Positions 49,291 through 60,898 of a stretch of DNA of 64,000 nucleotides are shown in pieces. Within the stretch, counting starts at the first letter, position 1, and each line of letters begins with the position of its first letter. A program made the position numbers and the translations under genes. The DNA comes from Kryptolebias marmoratus (Eukaryota; Chordata; Actinopteri; Cyprinodontiformes; Rivulidae), in contig NC_051433.1 in assembly GCF_001649575.2 (NCBI RefSeq), forward strand, positions 19,775,424-19,839,423, given 5' to 3'. The notes beneath the pieces were generated by a model. The model ran no database searches and was not told the DNA's origin. It saw only the letters and a list, made by a program, of their open reading frames with translations.

Positions 49291-52200
49291 ATCACCGTCA
49301 GTATGCCTTCATTCTTGTTTCTAAGGCCTGACAACACAAAGCAACTGAGTTTATTCACTCTCCAAACGACAGAATAAAAACCTTTTTTTTTATTGACTGA
49401 CTTGCAAGATTTTACTCTGTGAATTTGTTTTTCATTTTTGCAGCTGTGATCAGTTTATGACTTGGAATTTTCTCCTGATTAAATAAATCAAGAATCTTGG
49501 CAAAAATAATAAAATAGAAAACATATTTAAGCAAGAACTTCATTTGCTGGAGTGATAACGCTGATGTTCGCTGCCTTTTTGCTTCAAATGCTGTAAAATA
49601 CTTCTGTGGAAAACTGGGATTCTATAAGCTTTTTCGGACACAAAGGATCTTTGAATTACTCGAAGTGTGAATTATTGTAAAATCTAAGCTTTTGAAACGT
49701 GTTGCCTTCTTTGTGACCTTAGTGCTTACTGTATATTTGAAGTTGGTCAGCTCCTTTTTCAGCAAAATTTGTTTTTCTTTCTTTCTATGTAAAAAAAAAG
49801 CCCAGTTTTACTAAATCTCAGGTTTAGAACCACACATTGTTCATGTAATGTTTTTACTGGCACGTCTCCAACCTAAAATGAGTCTTGTTCATGCTGAGTC
49901 GGTTTGGAAAGCAGCTCGAGGTTGAGCAGCAGTGGTTCAGAACTGGCATTTGGTTACACTTGGACCAAACATTTAATGCCGTAGAAGAAAACCTCAACCT
50001 TTGTAGCAGCTCATTTATAGAAATTTGCTTTCCTTTGCCTGAAAATCTGTGAATACATGCATGAACAGAGACCATAAAAAAACTAAAGATGACCACATTC
50101 AAATTGGAGGAATACAATCAAGGCAATCTGTCTTTTAGCTGCAGAATGTAAAAACAGAGAGAGTTTTGACAATAGGAGTGGAGAAATATTATGAGCAGCC
50201 TTCCTCGCTTCCCTGGGAGAGTTTCATGGAGTGCTTTCTCACTGTGATAATGAAATGACCTGGCCTGCACTGCTCCACTCTCTCTCAAAAACACATCTGC
50301 GAGACGAGGGTGAAAATGAGAAAATCCTACCTCCTCTCTCGAGTTTCGTAAAGCATACTTTCAATATTCTTTTTCTCAGAGAATGATGGGAGTTTGAGTG
50401 AGTGTGGACTTTTGTGTCCTTGTGAGCGTTGTGCGTTGCCCTGGCTGCGTGTGCATGTCTCATTCTGTGTGTGCGGGAGGCTCGGAAATACTTGGACTGC
50501 CTTGATAAACCGTATTTGAAGCGCGTTTGACATAACAAGGCGGTGTAGAGAAATTCATCGGGCTGAAATCCCATAGAGTTGTCACTGTAACGATGTTTTT
50601 GTAACTTAATTTTTCGGGCTTTCATGCAGTGAAATCAATACAATAAGCAACATCAAAGGCTGCACTTTTGTCCCACATCAAGGTTAAATCCGATAAGGCG
50701 AACTGTAGACTCATGGGCCTTGCAAGACACTCGGGCTGTGCCAGACTGATTCAGAAGAATGACTCACCAGTTTGTTACAGCACAAACTGCATGCAGACCA
50801 TGTAATCCCTCAGCCTCTAGTTAACAGGGAATCTATGGCAGCACCGAGGCAGAGAGAGCGCTGTCATTGAGTTACATAATCAACAGAGGAGTGTGCGTGT
50901 GCGAGTGTGTGCACGCTCGTGTCTTTGTGTCGCCGGTGTTCTTCTTGAACTCGCAATCATGTGGTACGACCAAAGCCACTGTAACACAAGGCTGCTGAGC
51001 TGGACTTTCGGCTACGATGGAGCTTAGCGTGCACGCACAAGAGTCCAAGTATGAACCCGCTTGTGTCTTCAAAGGCAGGGATGAAAAGCTGGCCGGATTT
51101 GCAATGTTAGGGTGAAAAAAGTATGCAAGGAATGAAATGTTTCTGCTGCAAAATGAACCAGCTAAAGCAGAGCACATGTTGAATCTCGAGGTTTCATTCA
51201 CATACTTACTGTGCGTGCTTATTTGTATCCTGTTGTGGGCTGCCATGCCTTGCTTTCTGCAGGCCTATTTGTGATGCTGGGTGTTTCTGGATGAGGCGAG
51301 CTTATGCGTTAAAGCGGCCATGTCTGGTTATGTCAGCTCACTTGGTTTGCGCTCATCTGTGTGTGCACCGCTTTGCATAAGTATTTACGTTTGCTAATAA
51401 ATGTACGCATCTCGGTGCATTTTGTGTCCGTGAGATTTTCTTCCACATTAGACCACAGAGCCTCTCCAGCTCAACGCTGCCATCTGGCTTTGGCTCGCAC
51501 CACCACAGACAATCCTAGGGGAGCTATCCGAGCGAGTCAGCGTCTGCTTTTAACAACTGTTCTGGGATCGGCTGTCCGCTGGACTGGTGCTAACTCACCC
51601 GATTATGAGCAGGATGATAAAACTGACCTTGAAGCAGTTATGGGTTCGGGATAATGGAAAGCCACTGATAGAGAGCCCATGAAACAGCACTCAGGTTCCA
51701 GTGACAAAAGAAAATAATGGTTTAACCACATCACATCATTTTGAGCGGTATTTAAAAGTTTATTAGCGAACATTTTTGGTGCTCAACTGGCAGTGATGAA
51801 AATTAAAGGATGTTAGCGTTTTAACAAATTCTGGTCTGAGACCTGAGCTATCGTCATATTCTTTGATTTTTTTTTTTTATCCTGTTTTCTTTTCTCGACA
51901 TCCTTGAATTATCTCAGCGCAGAGTAAAAATTTAAGTCAACAGGGTTCGGCTCCATGATTTACTGCACGTTCAAACCTGCAGTTGCAAATAAAACCAACA
52001 GTGAAGGAACACAATTAGGTCAGATTGAGGCCATACAATTTGTATGGGTCATGGTAAAAGTGCTCATATGTATGCAGGTTTATAGGCCCCCTGAGAGCAC
52101 TGAGCTGACCTTGTACCATTCTCTGATCTATGTCCTCATCTCCCCCTATGCCCTCTTTTCCTCATTCCTTCTCCTCCCGTCTCCCCCCCCCCCTTCTTTT

Positions 52201-53099
52201 TTATCCCCACATTTCTCTCTCCTCAAACACCTGCCTCTAACACACCACCTTCTTTTAACATGTTTCTTAGTTTCGTGTTTTTTTTTTAATCCCCACCATT
52301 TGGGTTTACTCTTTCCCATCTTTTCTTCCAACTCTTACTGATTTTTAACTCTCTGTTCCCCTGTTTTCTTTATCCCCACTTGTCCTTTTTCTATATCAAC
52401 AGTCAGTCTGATAAATAATGCATCACAGCACATTAAAAACATTAGTAGGGTTCTCTTGGCTGTCAAAGAGAGGGAGGAGACGAGGGAGAGGAGGGAGCGT
52501 TTTAAATAAGTGTTGTGCACAATGATGGGGATTTAATATTAGCAGCAGAAAGGCAGCACAGAGGGGTGAAAGTCCGAGCGTTAAAATGCGACCTCACGCT
52601 CAAAGGTTTCGCGCCTTTGGTCTGTCACCCGAGAGCCTCGCAGATTCTTAAAGATGACCACTCTATCGGCTAGCTCAGAGGGAAAGAGTTAGCAGCTTTT
52701 TCTCTAAACACAGATTCGGCACCACACAGAGGAGCTCAACCTTTTTCTTTTTACCTTTCATCCTTCACTTTCTCCATCCTCTCCTCTCGTCTCCTTCCAT
52801 CCCTCCTGGCAGCGTGGCGATTGGCATTATTAAAAATTGATTGGCGGAGAGCGTTTAGCAGGGTGGCGAGGCAGAGAGGGAAATTTTGACAGGCAGGAGT
52901 GAAATGAAAGGAGAGCCTCAGCGGACACAGTGTGGAAAGGTCTCAGTGGGGGACAGAGTGTGTGTGTGTCTGCATATGCACACTTGTATGTACTTGTGTT
53001 TGAGGCTAAAAGCGGATCGACAAGAATGATTTGCAAAGAGGAGTTGGAGAGCTAACAAACAATGGGTTCATGCTGTTTTTATGTGTAGATGTTGCATTA

Positions 53100-53127
<28 letters not shown>
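53100..53127. repeat. (TG)n microsatellite
   Basis: About 14 TG units, roughly 370 bp upstream of the 49-bp exon. In the transcript it is a UG repeat. Confidence 0.95.
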
Positions 53128-53130
<3 letters not shown>

Positions 53131-53493
53131 CCACAACTTAAAGTCTACATGCACTGAACTCTGCTGGTGCACATGTAGCTCTGCTGAGCCACAGTTACCG
53201 CTTCTATAGCCTCCCTCCCTCAGTTCTTTTTCTCCCTCTGCTTATCCCCCCTTCTCTCTGCTTTCATCTTAGATCAAATAATATTTCCAAACCAGCTATT
53301 CCCCCATTGGCCATAAGTGCTACAGCTTTGGAGAGTTTCAATTCACTTTAACTGTAATTTGGCTGAGTGATTCTAAAAAAAACTGTTTTACAGAGGAGGG
53401 TAAAAGCATGTGCCATTACATGACGCTAACTGGTCTCTTTGTCTCTCCATTTTCCTCTTTCTGTTCTTTGTTCTCTTTCTCTATCTGCCACAG

Positions 53494-53542
53494 ATGAATA
53501 GACCGATCCAGGTGAAGCCAGCAGACAGTGAGAGTCGAGGAG
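53494..53542 (+). CDS. celf4: CELF4 exon: end of RRM1 and linker to RRM2
   Basis: This 49-bp exon encodes MNRPIQVKPADSESRG plus one base of the next codon. It completes the last strand of RRM1 (PIQVKPAD) and begins the short linker to RRM2. The acceptor is CTATCTGCCACAG with a long CT-rich tract; the donor is GAG|GTACCG, weaker than consensus at the last two positions. The leading ATG is an internal methionine, not a start codon, because the upstream exon joins it in phase 0. Skipping this exon would shift the frame. Confidence 0.93.
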
Positions 53543-54547
53543 GTACCGTATGCTACTTCTTTCTTTCCTCTGCCTCCCTTTGTCCCTGCCCCTGCAACCC
53601 TGCTGCCCGCGTACATCAGCCTCACCATTATCTGTCCCGTTCCGCTATGCAACACACCTCGACGCAGGCTGACAGCGCAGCCTGGCCAGACCCTCCAGTA
53701 TTCAGAACACATTATGTAAACAGAACTCTTTCCTGGCCAGCTCAGCCTGCAGCTCCCGTGTTTGAGTTTCATCATATGCGCTGATGCATGCACATACACG
53801 TGGGCGCACGCGCACACACGCACAGGAAAGCCTCGTCACGCTCAAAGGGAAAACAAGTCCCCTATTCTGTCAAACACCTGTAAAAAGCTGCTTGCAACAA
53901 AGCAAACCCGACTTGACTCGTGTCACACGTTTGCATCAAACAAATAAACTGCTGATTAAATGACAGCCCTGTGTGAATGAAAGTGGCTGGTGGTTTTGTG
54001 TGTGTGTGCCTCATTTTATTGACAGCCAAGATTGCTTAAAGGAAATTTTCTGTGTCTAGACATGTAGTGACCCACTCCTGACATCAATCAATGGGCTGCA
54101 CAAGATAAGACTAAAGCAGTTTGAGCATTTTTGTCCAGAGCGTTTCAGACTTTTTGGCTGTTAATATAATTGGAATCCATTCTAGTCACAAGAAAGAGAA
54201 AGAGAATAAAATGAAAATAGTAGGAATAGAACATGCAAGTGGCCAAAGGTTGATAAGCAGCAGATGCACGGGAAGAGAAAGGTGTTAGCCTGTAAAGAAA
54301 ATAACCTTTAAAGAAAGAAAGTGAGGCTGTGCAACATCCTCCTCTGTTTAGTCTGCGGCTTTTCACAGAGCGATTGATGGAGCAGAAGAAAACTGAAGCG
54401 TGTGAAGAGGCAAAATATGAGCAATGCAAAATATGCATCTCTGCTGGAGATCTGTCTTCGGTGTCTGTGCATTACGCTTCTAGAAACTGAATAAAAGCAC
54501 AGGTAAAGCATAGAAAAATTCAAGACTTTTCCTTGAAGAAATCTGTA

Positions 54548-55105
54548 TGACCTGCCACCTTTCAGTTTTACTGTACCTAAGATCATCTTATGCTGAAAAA
54601 TGACAGCGTTCTACCCAAAATACTATTCACCATTATATGCAGTATTGTGTATCTCACACACTATGTTAGCGATTGGAGTGTGTGTTGTGAAACACTATGA
54701 ACTACTAGTGCTCTTAGTGTTATTTCAGTATCTGTAAAATTCACTGAGATATAGTTACGTTTGTGTAGGCTAAGGTCAATCAGCTGTTGCAGCCATCTTT
54801 AATTGGCTCCAAAAGTTAATCAGTTGTAGATGTACAGCCAGTGATTACTTTCCGAAAGTTTCTTTAAAATCCATTTAGTGGTTTAAGAGAAATCTTGCTA
54901 ACACACAAATAGGGTTGAGTCGCACAGGTGATGCCAAGGTTTAAAGCAAAGATGCCACCCAATATGTTGCTCTTAAACTATGTTTTTGGGATGGTGCTCA
55001 GCTACAACCACATCAAATTTTAGCCTAATATAGCCTTTGGCCATTTTGAGTTGTGTTAACTCCGAGAGTTAACTAGTTGTAGGTGTGTGCAAACTGACTG
55101 ACAAG
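54548..55105 (+). repeat. Family B repeat, dimeric copy B4
   Basis: It starts GACCTGCCACCTTTCAGTTT. Unit 1 contains GTAAAATTCACTGAGATATAG, GCAGCCATCTTTAATTGGC and CTTTCCGAAAGTTTC, ending AATCTTGCTAACACACAAAT. A spacer with CCAAGGTTTAAAGCAAAGATG leads to unit 2, GCTCAGCTACAACCACATCA onward with GGCCATTTTGAG and GAGTTAACTAGTTGTAGGTG. The plan matches copy B2. Confidence 0.63.
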
Positions 55106-55955
55106 AGAGCAGAGGAAGATATTTAGCACAGAATGAAAGAAACCAAACATACGTAAATGTCATGACAACATTTAAAGCAGGTGTGCTGAGTAAGAACAAT
55201 GGGCAGGTGTGCCAAAGGAGGAAGCAAATGGTCTGTAAGAAAGTGAAATAAGATGGAGCGAAACAAAAACATTATTCCAGAATTCACATCTACAAAATGA
55301 TGCACATCTGTTGTTAAAAAAAAACACGGTAAAACCAAAAAAAAGGATTGGAATTGGAATAAAATGTTTAATATCTACTTAGTGTAATAAGGTTTAATTT
55401 AAAGTAAGATAAGAAGGCAACTGTGGCACATGAATAAAACCAAACTTTGCTAACTTTTTAACATTGACTGATTGTGTTCGTAAAGAAAAACCTTAAAACT
55501 GATGATGAAAAGGAATCCTGTTAACAATGAAATCTGAAACTCTTCTGAAGTATCTGTGTACAGCTTTAGTCCACTTACCTACGAAACAGAGCAGCTGAAG
55601 GAGCCCAAGCAGACTCATTGTCTGTGTGTGTCTGTGTGTGTTTATGAGAGAGCTTTACACTATATCAAGACTCTTCCTGAGGAGCTGCAGGCATCTGCCC
55701 CCGCTGAGGTGTGTAACCATGAGCGTGTCTGCGTCGAAAAAGACGTCGAAGATGCAAACATTTAAAGATTTGTGTGCGGGTGTCCTGCGCACGGGTGTGT
55801 GTCCTCCAACACCGGCTTGTTCTGCACTCCTGTAAACACTCGTCACACCAAACCCACTACCCCCATCCCAGTGCAAGGCCAGAGCACAGATTAGTCTTGT
55901 TGACTCGGCAAGGACACCCTGTTAAGCACAGGCGGTGGGGAACGGACCCTCAGTT

Positions 55956-55958
<3 letters not shown>

Positions 55959-55986
<28 letters not shown>
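55959..55986. repeat. (CA)n microsatellite
   Basis: About 13-14 CA units followed by more interrupted CA-rich sequence to about 56015. Confidence 0.93.
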
Positions 55987-56941
55987 CGAAGCACACACAC
56001 ATCTACACACACATTAATTTGCAGAGCACATTTACAGGCAATTGCTCTGAGGCTCATTAATTTCCAAACGTATACATCCATTTCCACAAATCTCAGACTT
56101 TATGTAATGTAAGAAAAGAAAGCAGCCGTGGATTCCAACACAATCCTACGATTCCCCTCAAACTCTGATTCAGTGACTCCTCTGCACTGCTGCGTGCCGC
56201 CTCAAATGACCTGGTGCTGAACTTTAACCCAACTATATTTCATTAAGGCCAATTTGTCTTAGGTTTTAGTGCCCTGTTACTTTATCGAGGACAGGATGTG
56301 TATGTGTCTTAAAGAATAACTGGGGGAAATAATAATACATCTTTGGTTTTTACAATGGCTGACATGACATTTTTGGTTATCTCTACTCTAGAAGGTGGTT
56401 ATTTAAGAGGTGGTTCTTATGTGTTGACTGATTAATATATATGAAACATGCAGGACATGATAGTAATAACTGTAGCTTCTCTATGTTTTTACTAGAAATT
56501 ACTTTTAAAAAATTAGGCATTTTATATTTCAAAATGGTTCTAGTTGCTTTAATAATTTTTTGTTATATAATGCTATGTTAGCCTTCCATTTGAAGCTTGT
56601 ATAAATGTAGCCATCATTATCAGTTTGTTGGTTTTGATTTACATTTAATAATAATAACGACAGTAAACATGCAGTGTTTTATCAAAGAGGTCTATTTTAT
56701 CCAGTGGGGGGAGAAAAAAAAACTTTTGGAAATGAAACAGAATTTCACTGAGACTCGACTGTGACCTGAGGACAAGCACACCAACGCATCTGTCTTGTCT
56801 CCTGTCTGACAGGAACAATTTCTCATCTATGGGAAGTCTGTTCTTCTGATTCTAAGGAAAAAATGTCAGATTGGTGTGAAAAGTTAGACACATGAATTGT
56901 CACAGATACCATTTTCAGTTTCTATCACACTGTGTTTTCTC

Positions 56942-56967
56942 TGTGTGTGTGTGCGTGTGTGTGTGTC
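56942..56967. repeat. TG-rich tract
   Basis: Interrupted TG repeat (one CG), UG-rich in the transcript. Confidence 0.85.
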
Positions 56968-59009
56968 TGGCAAAAACCTCTGTTGAATCACATTCTTGGA
57001 TGTCCTATGCAAGATAAAATGTCCAACATATTGTATTATTTAATCAGAAGATATAAAACCAGATTATTTCCAGTTGTTGGCTTATAACAGCCTTGTCTGT
57101 CCAACAAACACTTCAACCTTTCAGCAGAGTATTTTATCTTTTTTTTAATTTGGGGATATATTATTGTTGTAGTAATATGACTTGTTGTGGAACCAGCAGC
57201 AGGTCTTTGCACTTAACCAGATCCCAATATCTTTTATAATGAAAAAGAGAAGTTTGTGGACTTCAGGTACAGCTTGAAATGAAAAGAGGAAGGATATGCA
57301 CTGCCTGTTTTTGTCAAGGCATTATTACAGACAAGCAGTCCAAAACATATAAAGCAAAATGCTTAAAATGAAGTCCAGAAATAATTGAATAACAGCAGCA
57401 TTACTCTACTTTGAAAAAGTGTAGCCTATCATATCGGCCTCTTCAAGCACAGAGCTGCTGCACAACTGTAAGCTAAAACAGTTTTGCAACTCAGAGTTGT
57501 GAATTATATGTGTGAATTATACAAGAAATAGTGTAATTTTGAAGTGGGTTTCTGTGGATTCCACTCTGTTATTTCACCTGCAGTAGAGTCAGGGACAAAT
57601 CCTCATGCAGGAGTCAGGCTTTCTGCTGGCCAAACCAAGGCCAATTAAAGCTGATTTCAGCCTCTAATTTTACACCTTATCGTTTTTTGCATTTGATGGT
57701 TATTTATAAAGATGTCTGTAAATATGAATGAATCCCATGTTGCTTTAAACCTTTACACATACACAGCTTTTAAAAAGTAGCCCACGAAGAGACACCACAA
57801 CAAATGTGCACGAAGAACACAGGTAGACCAGAGCTTGAGGACCGCCCACTGTCAATAAAGTCCGCTGTTTGGTAACATTACGGTTTCTTAGTCAACAACA
57901 GGGACAAAAGGTGGATCGACCTTCACGCCGGCTTTGTTCAACAGTGATAGGTTATGCAGCTGGTTTCTTGTTGAACTTAATTACTCACTTGGAACAGCGT
58001 CACTCGAATGTAAACGCAAGTGGCTCAAAGAAAAAACAAAAAGTGCAAATCCAGCTGCCTGTAGCATTCAGACAGCCCCTCACTAACAATTCAGACCAGG
58101 TCAAATTCAAAACAAACGCCTGAGGAGTTTTTATAGCAGCAGACATGCGACCATGGTACTCCGTCGCCAGAAATGCCGGTTTTAAACACACTTAAAGTAA
58201 TAGAACCAGACACTGTATACAATATATTAACATATGGTCTATGAATAGAACCACATCACAAAGTTTCCTCTCGTTATAGCATTTTAGCTAGAAAATTATA
58301 CCAGCTTTATACAACCAGGTACACACTACAGTTGTCCACAACATTTCAAACCTCTGCTATATAGACCTTACACCCCTAATAATTATCTGATGCAGAAACA
58401 ATGCAGTGTAAAAACTCCTAACACAACAATCTCTTGAAGTGCTATAAAGATGTTGAGGTTTGAGTTGTTTTAGATGGCTGAAACCCACTAAGATATAGGC
58501 CCCGCTCTTGACTAGCTGTTGATGAGCATGAACATGATGAAATCACTCTGTCTTTTGTCCTACCACATGTAAGATACTGATCACACAAAAGTACTCCACA
58601 GAAACCCACATCCAAGCTATTTCTTTAACTGTCAACACTTTTTGATCACTAAGAAATAATTACCATTGTTTAACACATTTACTAAAAACCCACAGGTCCA
58701 ACAAGTAATACTGATAATGAACTTTACCTGATAAATCTTTTGTGCACAGCTCGTTCCTGATTCATAAGCATAAATGACAATTAACACCTTTGGTATGACT
58801 ATACCTTTGAAAGGTTATGTTTTCTACATGAGTTAATGCAAAGACAACATAATACATTTTTGTGCATTTTTTCCAGTATAAATCTGATCCATTCTAGGTC
58901 ATGAACAAAGCCCTCTGATTGTTTTTGCATGTTTTCTTGAGCTTGAGCAAATATGCATCTGTCTGAAGGCATCCGTGACCCTCTCATCACGACCTCCTTC
59001 TTCCTTTAG

Positions 59010-59138
59010 AAGACAGAAAGCTCTTTGTGGGCATGCTCAACAAGCAGCAGTCAGAAGACGACGTGCGGCGCCTTTTTGAGTCCTTCGGCGGCATCGAGGA
59101 GTGCACCATCCTCAGAGGTCCCGACGGAAACAGCAAAG
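59010..59138 (+). CDS. celf4: CELF4 exon: first half of RRM2
   Basis: This 129-bp exon begins with AA, completing GAA (Glu) with the last G of the previous exon. It encodes [37 protein letters not shown] and PDGNSK plus one base. KLFVGML is RNP2 of RRM2. [15 protein letters not shown] is the signature that favours CELF4 over CELF3 and CELF5, which as I recall have a valine after the threonine. The acceptor is TTCTTCCTTTAG and the donor is AAAG|GTGAGA, both good. Small differences from the mammalian protein (FESFGGI against FEAFGNI) are conservative. Confidence 0.95.
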
Positions 59139-59981
59139 GTGAGACTGCAGCTGCTCATGATGCTTTCAGCTGTATGCGGAGCAGAAGTTATTTGGCCTTT
59201 CAAAGTTGGCGACTTTCTCTTTTTCTAACTTCCCATGTTAAGTGATGTCAAAGCAAGTTTCTTCTCAACCATCTGAGGAGGCATTGCAAACAAAAATACA
59301 GTTGTTTCTGTGAACTTTAACGGAGCGTGTCACGGAAAGCTTTGCCCCGGGGGATGAGACGTATAAACTGAACCCCATTAACCTCGTGAGTCAACTTCTA
59401 AGTTCTGACAAAAGAAGAAAAAAACCAAATCTCCTTATTAACCGCCGGGCCTCGTGATTTGGCAGGGAAAAAAAAAAGATCTCTTCAAAATGCTGTCAGG
59501 GTGCTACACAAGTTTACTGCATGAAGTTCATCAGAGGGCTTAGCAGCCAATCAATGAGGCCCGATGATAACTAAGCCCGATGATTACAGTGTGCTTGATC
59601 ATTCTGATTCCTCTGTGAAGCTCCATTAACAAAGCTTCATCAGCCAGCTTACTCAGCTAAGTGGGCTCAATAATTACTGGCAACTTGATCATCCAAATTC
59701 ATCTACGACACTTGTCAATAGTAAGTGACACCAGGCTGCTTTGGCATTTTCAACCCCATCAGAAGATGTCTGAGCTGTTAATGGGGTCAGAGTGGCTTTT
59801 TTAGCCCGCTTATTGACATCCAATACAAGTGTCCAGATCGGAGAAAGCTGTCTTTACAAAGTGTTACTGATCCCCGAGGGAAACTTTGTTCTTTTTTTTT
59901 CTTTCTTTTTTTTAAATAAAAATTTTTGCCCTCTCTTTATTCCCTGTTCATTGTTTCCCGTCTCTGTCTCATTTTCCGCAG
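59139..59981 (+). other. 843-bp CELF4 intron with candidate regulatory block
   Basis: It lies between the two exons of RRM2. Its middle (about 59500-59770) is non-repetitive and carries CCCGATGAT at 59560-59568 and 59576-59584, and CTTGATCAT at 59594-59602 and 59684-59692, with CAATAATTACTGG between. The repetition of homeodomain-like words suggests an enhancer or a conserved splicing element. This is inference. Confidence 0.4.
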
Positions 59982-60061
59982 GCTGTGCGTTTGTAAAATA
60001 CTCCTCTCACGCTGAAGCTCAGGCAGCCATCAGTGCACTACACGGCAGCCAGACAATGCCT
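59982..60061 (+). CDS. celf4: CELF4 exon: second half of RRM2 (RNP1)
   Basis: This 80-bp exon encodes (G)[18 protein letters not shown] and then LHGSQTMP. It holds RNP1 of RRM2 (GCAFVKY) and the second helix. The acceptor is CATTTTCCGCAG and the donor is CCT|GTGAGT, a full consensus. It starts in phase 1 (one base from the previous exon) and ends on a codon boundary. The 843-bp intron before it contains a complex block that may be a conserved non-coding element. Confidence 0.95.
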
Positions 60062-60385
60062 GTGAGTACGCCGTTAACTGTGAAAGAGAAAGTAGGTGTG
60101 AGAGGGAGGTGAGTCACACGGAGAGATGAGTCAAAGAGCGTTTAATTGCCTTCTTAAAGTTAAGTTAGACTTTATTATTTGCAGTGAGGAAATTTGCCCT
60201 TTAGACGTGACCCGTCGTAAAATTTTTCAAAGGAATGAGCACCGACTGTAGCTCCGAGGCCGTCGCCTTGGCAGGAAATATAAAAGCGGATGTGTGTGAT
60301 TCAAGCTTGTGTCCATGTGTCTATGGAACCACACTGACATGTACTGAGGGGCATGTCTGCGTGTGTGTGTTGTACGGGCGAACAG
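60062..60385 (+). other. 324-bp CELF4 intron
   Basis: Donor CCT|GTGAGT and acceptor GCGAACAG|GGT. No repeat is recognised except the TG tract at its 3' end. Confidence 0.85.
60352..60385 (+). promoter_or_regulatory. UG-rich acceptor region of the 141-bp exon
   Basis: In place of a pyrimidine tract, the 30 bases before the AG contain GCGTGTGTGTGTTGTACGGG. UGU-rich RNA is the known binding preference of CELF proteins, so this could be an autoregulatory site. The alternative is simply a weak acceptor in a chance TG repeat. Confidence 0.45.
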
Positions 60386-60526
60386 GGTGCCTCATCCAGT
60401 CTGGTGGTAAAGTTCGCTGACACGGATAAGGAGCGCACCATCCGCCGCATGCAGCAGATGGCTGGTCAGATGGGCATCTTCAACCCTATGGCCCTGCAGT
60501 TTGGAGCCTACGGAGCCTATGCTCAG
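60386..60526 (+). CDS. celf4: CELF4 exon: end of RRM2 and start of divergent linker; atypical splice sites
   Basis: This 141-bp exon (47 codons, phase 0 at both ends) encodes [35 protein letters not shown] and [18 protein letters not shown] is the last strand of RRM2; the rest opens the linker before RRM3. The acceptor (GGGCGAACAG) lacks a pyrimidine tract and is preceded by TGTGTGTGTTGT. The donor that keeps the frame is CAG|GCAAGA, a GC donor. The nearest GT, after GCAAGA, would add Ala-Arg and is a poor match to consensus. Because the length is a multiple of three and both sites are weak, the exon could be regulated without breaking the frame. The coding assignment is secure; the exact 3' end is less so. 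Confidence 0.88.
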
Positions 60527-60898
60527 GCAAGAGTCACAATGTTTTTGTTGTTTATTTGTTTTTTTTAATCCAGTTATTTCTGTAATGAGCCATGGAGATG
60601 AAACAGTGTGGTAAAGCCTATCTCAGATGTAATTATATACTAATAACAGAGGAAGAAAAGGAGGTCAATTTTTTTAAGTTGATCTGAAAAAAAAAAGGGG
60701 GGGGTACACATTTTCTGAGAGTCAATACCTGGTTTCTATCTGATAGCCTATTTCTTGTCTCTGAGCTGTACCTCATTTCACTTTATAGCCCTGCTTCCTC
60801 CTTTTATCTGTCTTCCTCAACTCAGTGACCTCACGGACAACGGCTTTCCTTTTATTACTCTACGCTCCCTCTAATCCGCTCTCCCGCTCCATCTGCAG
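60527..60898 (+). other. 372-bp CELF4 intron, apparent GC-AG type
   Basis: It begins GCAAGA and ends CATCTGCAG. With this 5' end the flanking exons join in frame as AYAQ-VQQQ. A short A run and G run lies at 60687-60705. GC-AG introns are a known minor class handled by the major spliceosome, with CAG|GCAAGT as preferred donor. Confidence 0.7.

Larger units (their letters stand above)
3626..53493 (+). other. 49,868-bp CELF4 intron
   Basis: The interval lies between the donor GGA|GTAAGT and the acceptor TGCCACAG|ATG. All open frames within it look spurious: they are short, lack family resemblance, or are made of simple repeats. It holds nearly all mobile-element copies listed separately. I see nothing recognisable, apart from scattered simple repeats, in about 5730-8250, 8880-10770, 12310-14980, 15230-18430, 18900-22850, 23560-25900, 26780-28370, 36530-39280, 39550-42890, 43420-46740, 47420-48540 and 49290-53490. 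Some blocks in these intervals are complex enough to be regulatory candidates and are listed separately. Confidence 0.85.
53543..59009 (+). other. 5,467-bp CELF4 intron
   Basis: It lies between donor GAG|GTACCG and acceptor TCCTTTAG|AAG. It holds family B copy B4 and CA/TG repeats. I see nothing recognisable in 53543-54540, 55110-55950 or 56000-59000 beyond simple sequence. Confidence 0.85.
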
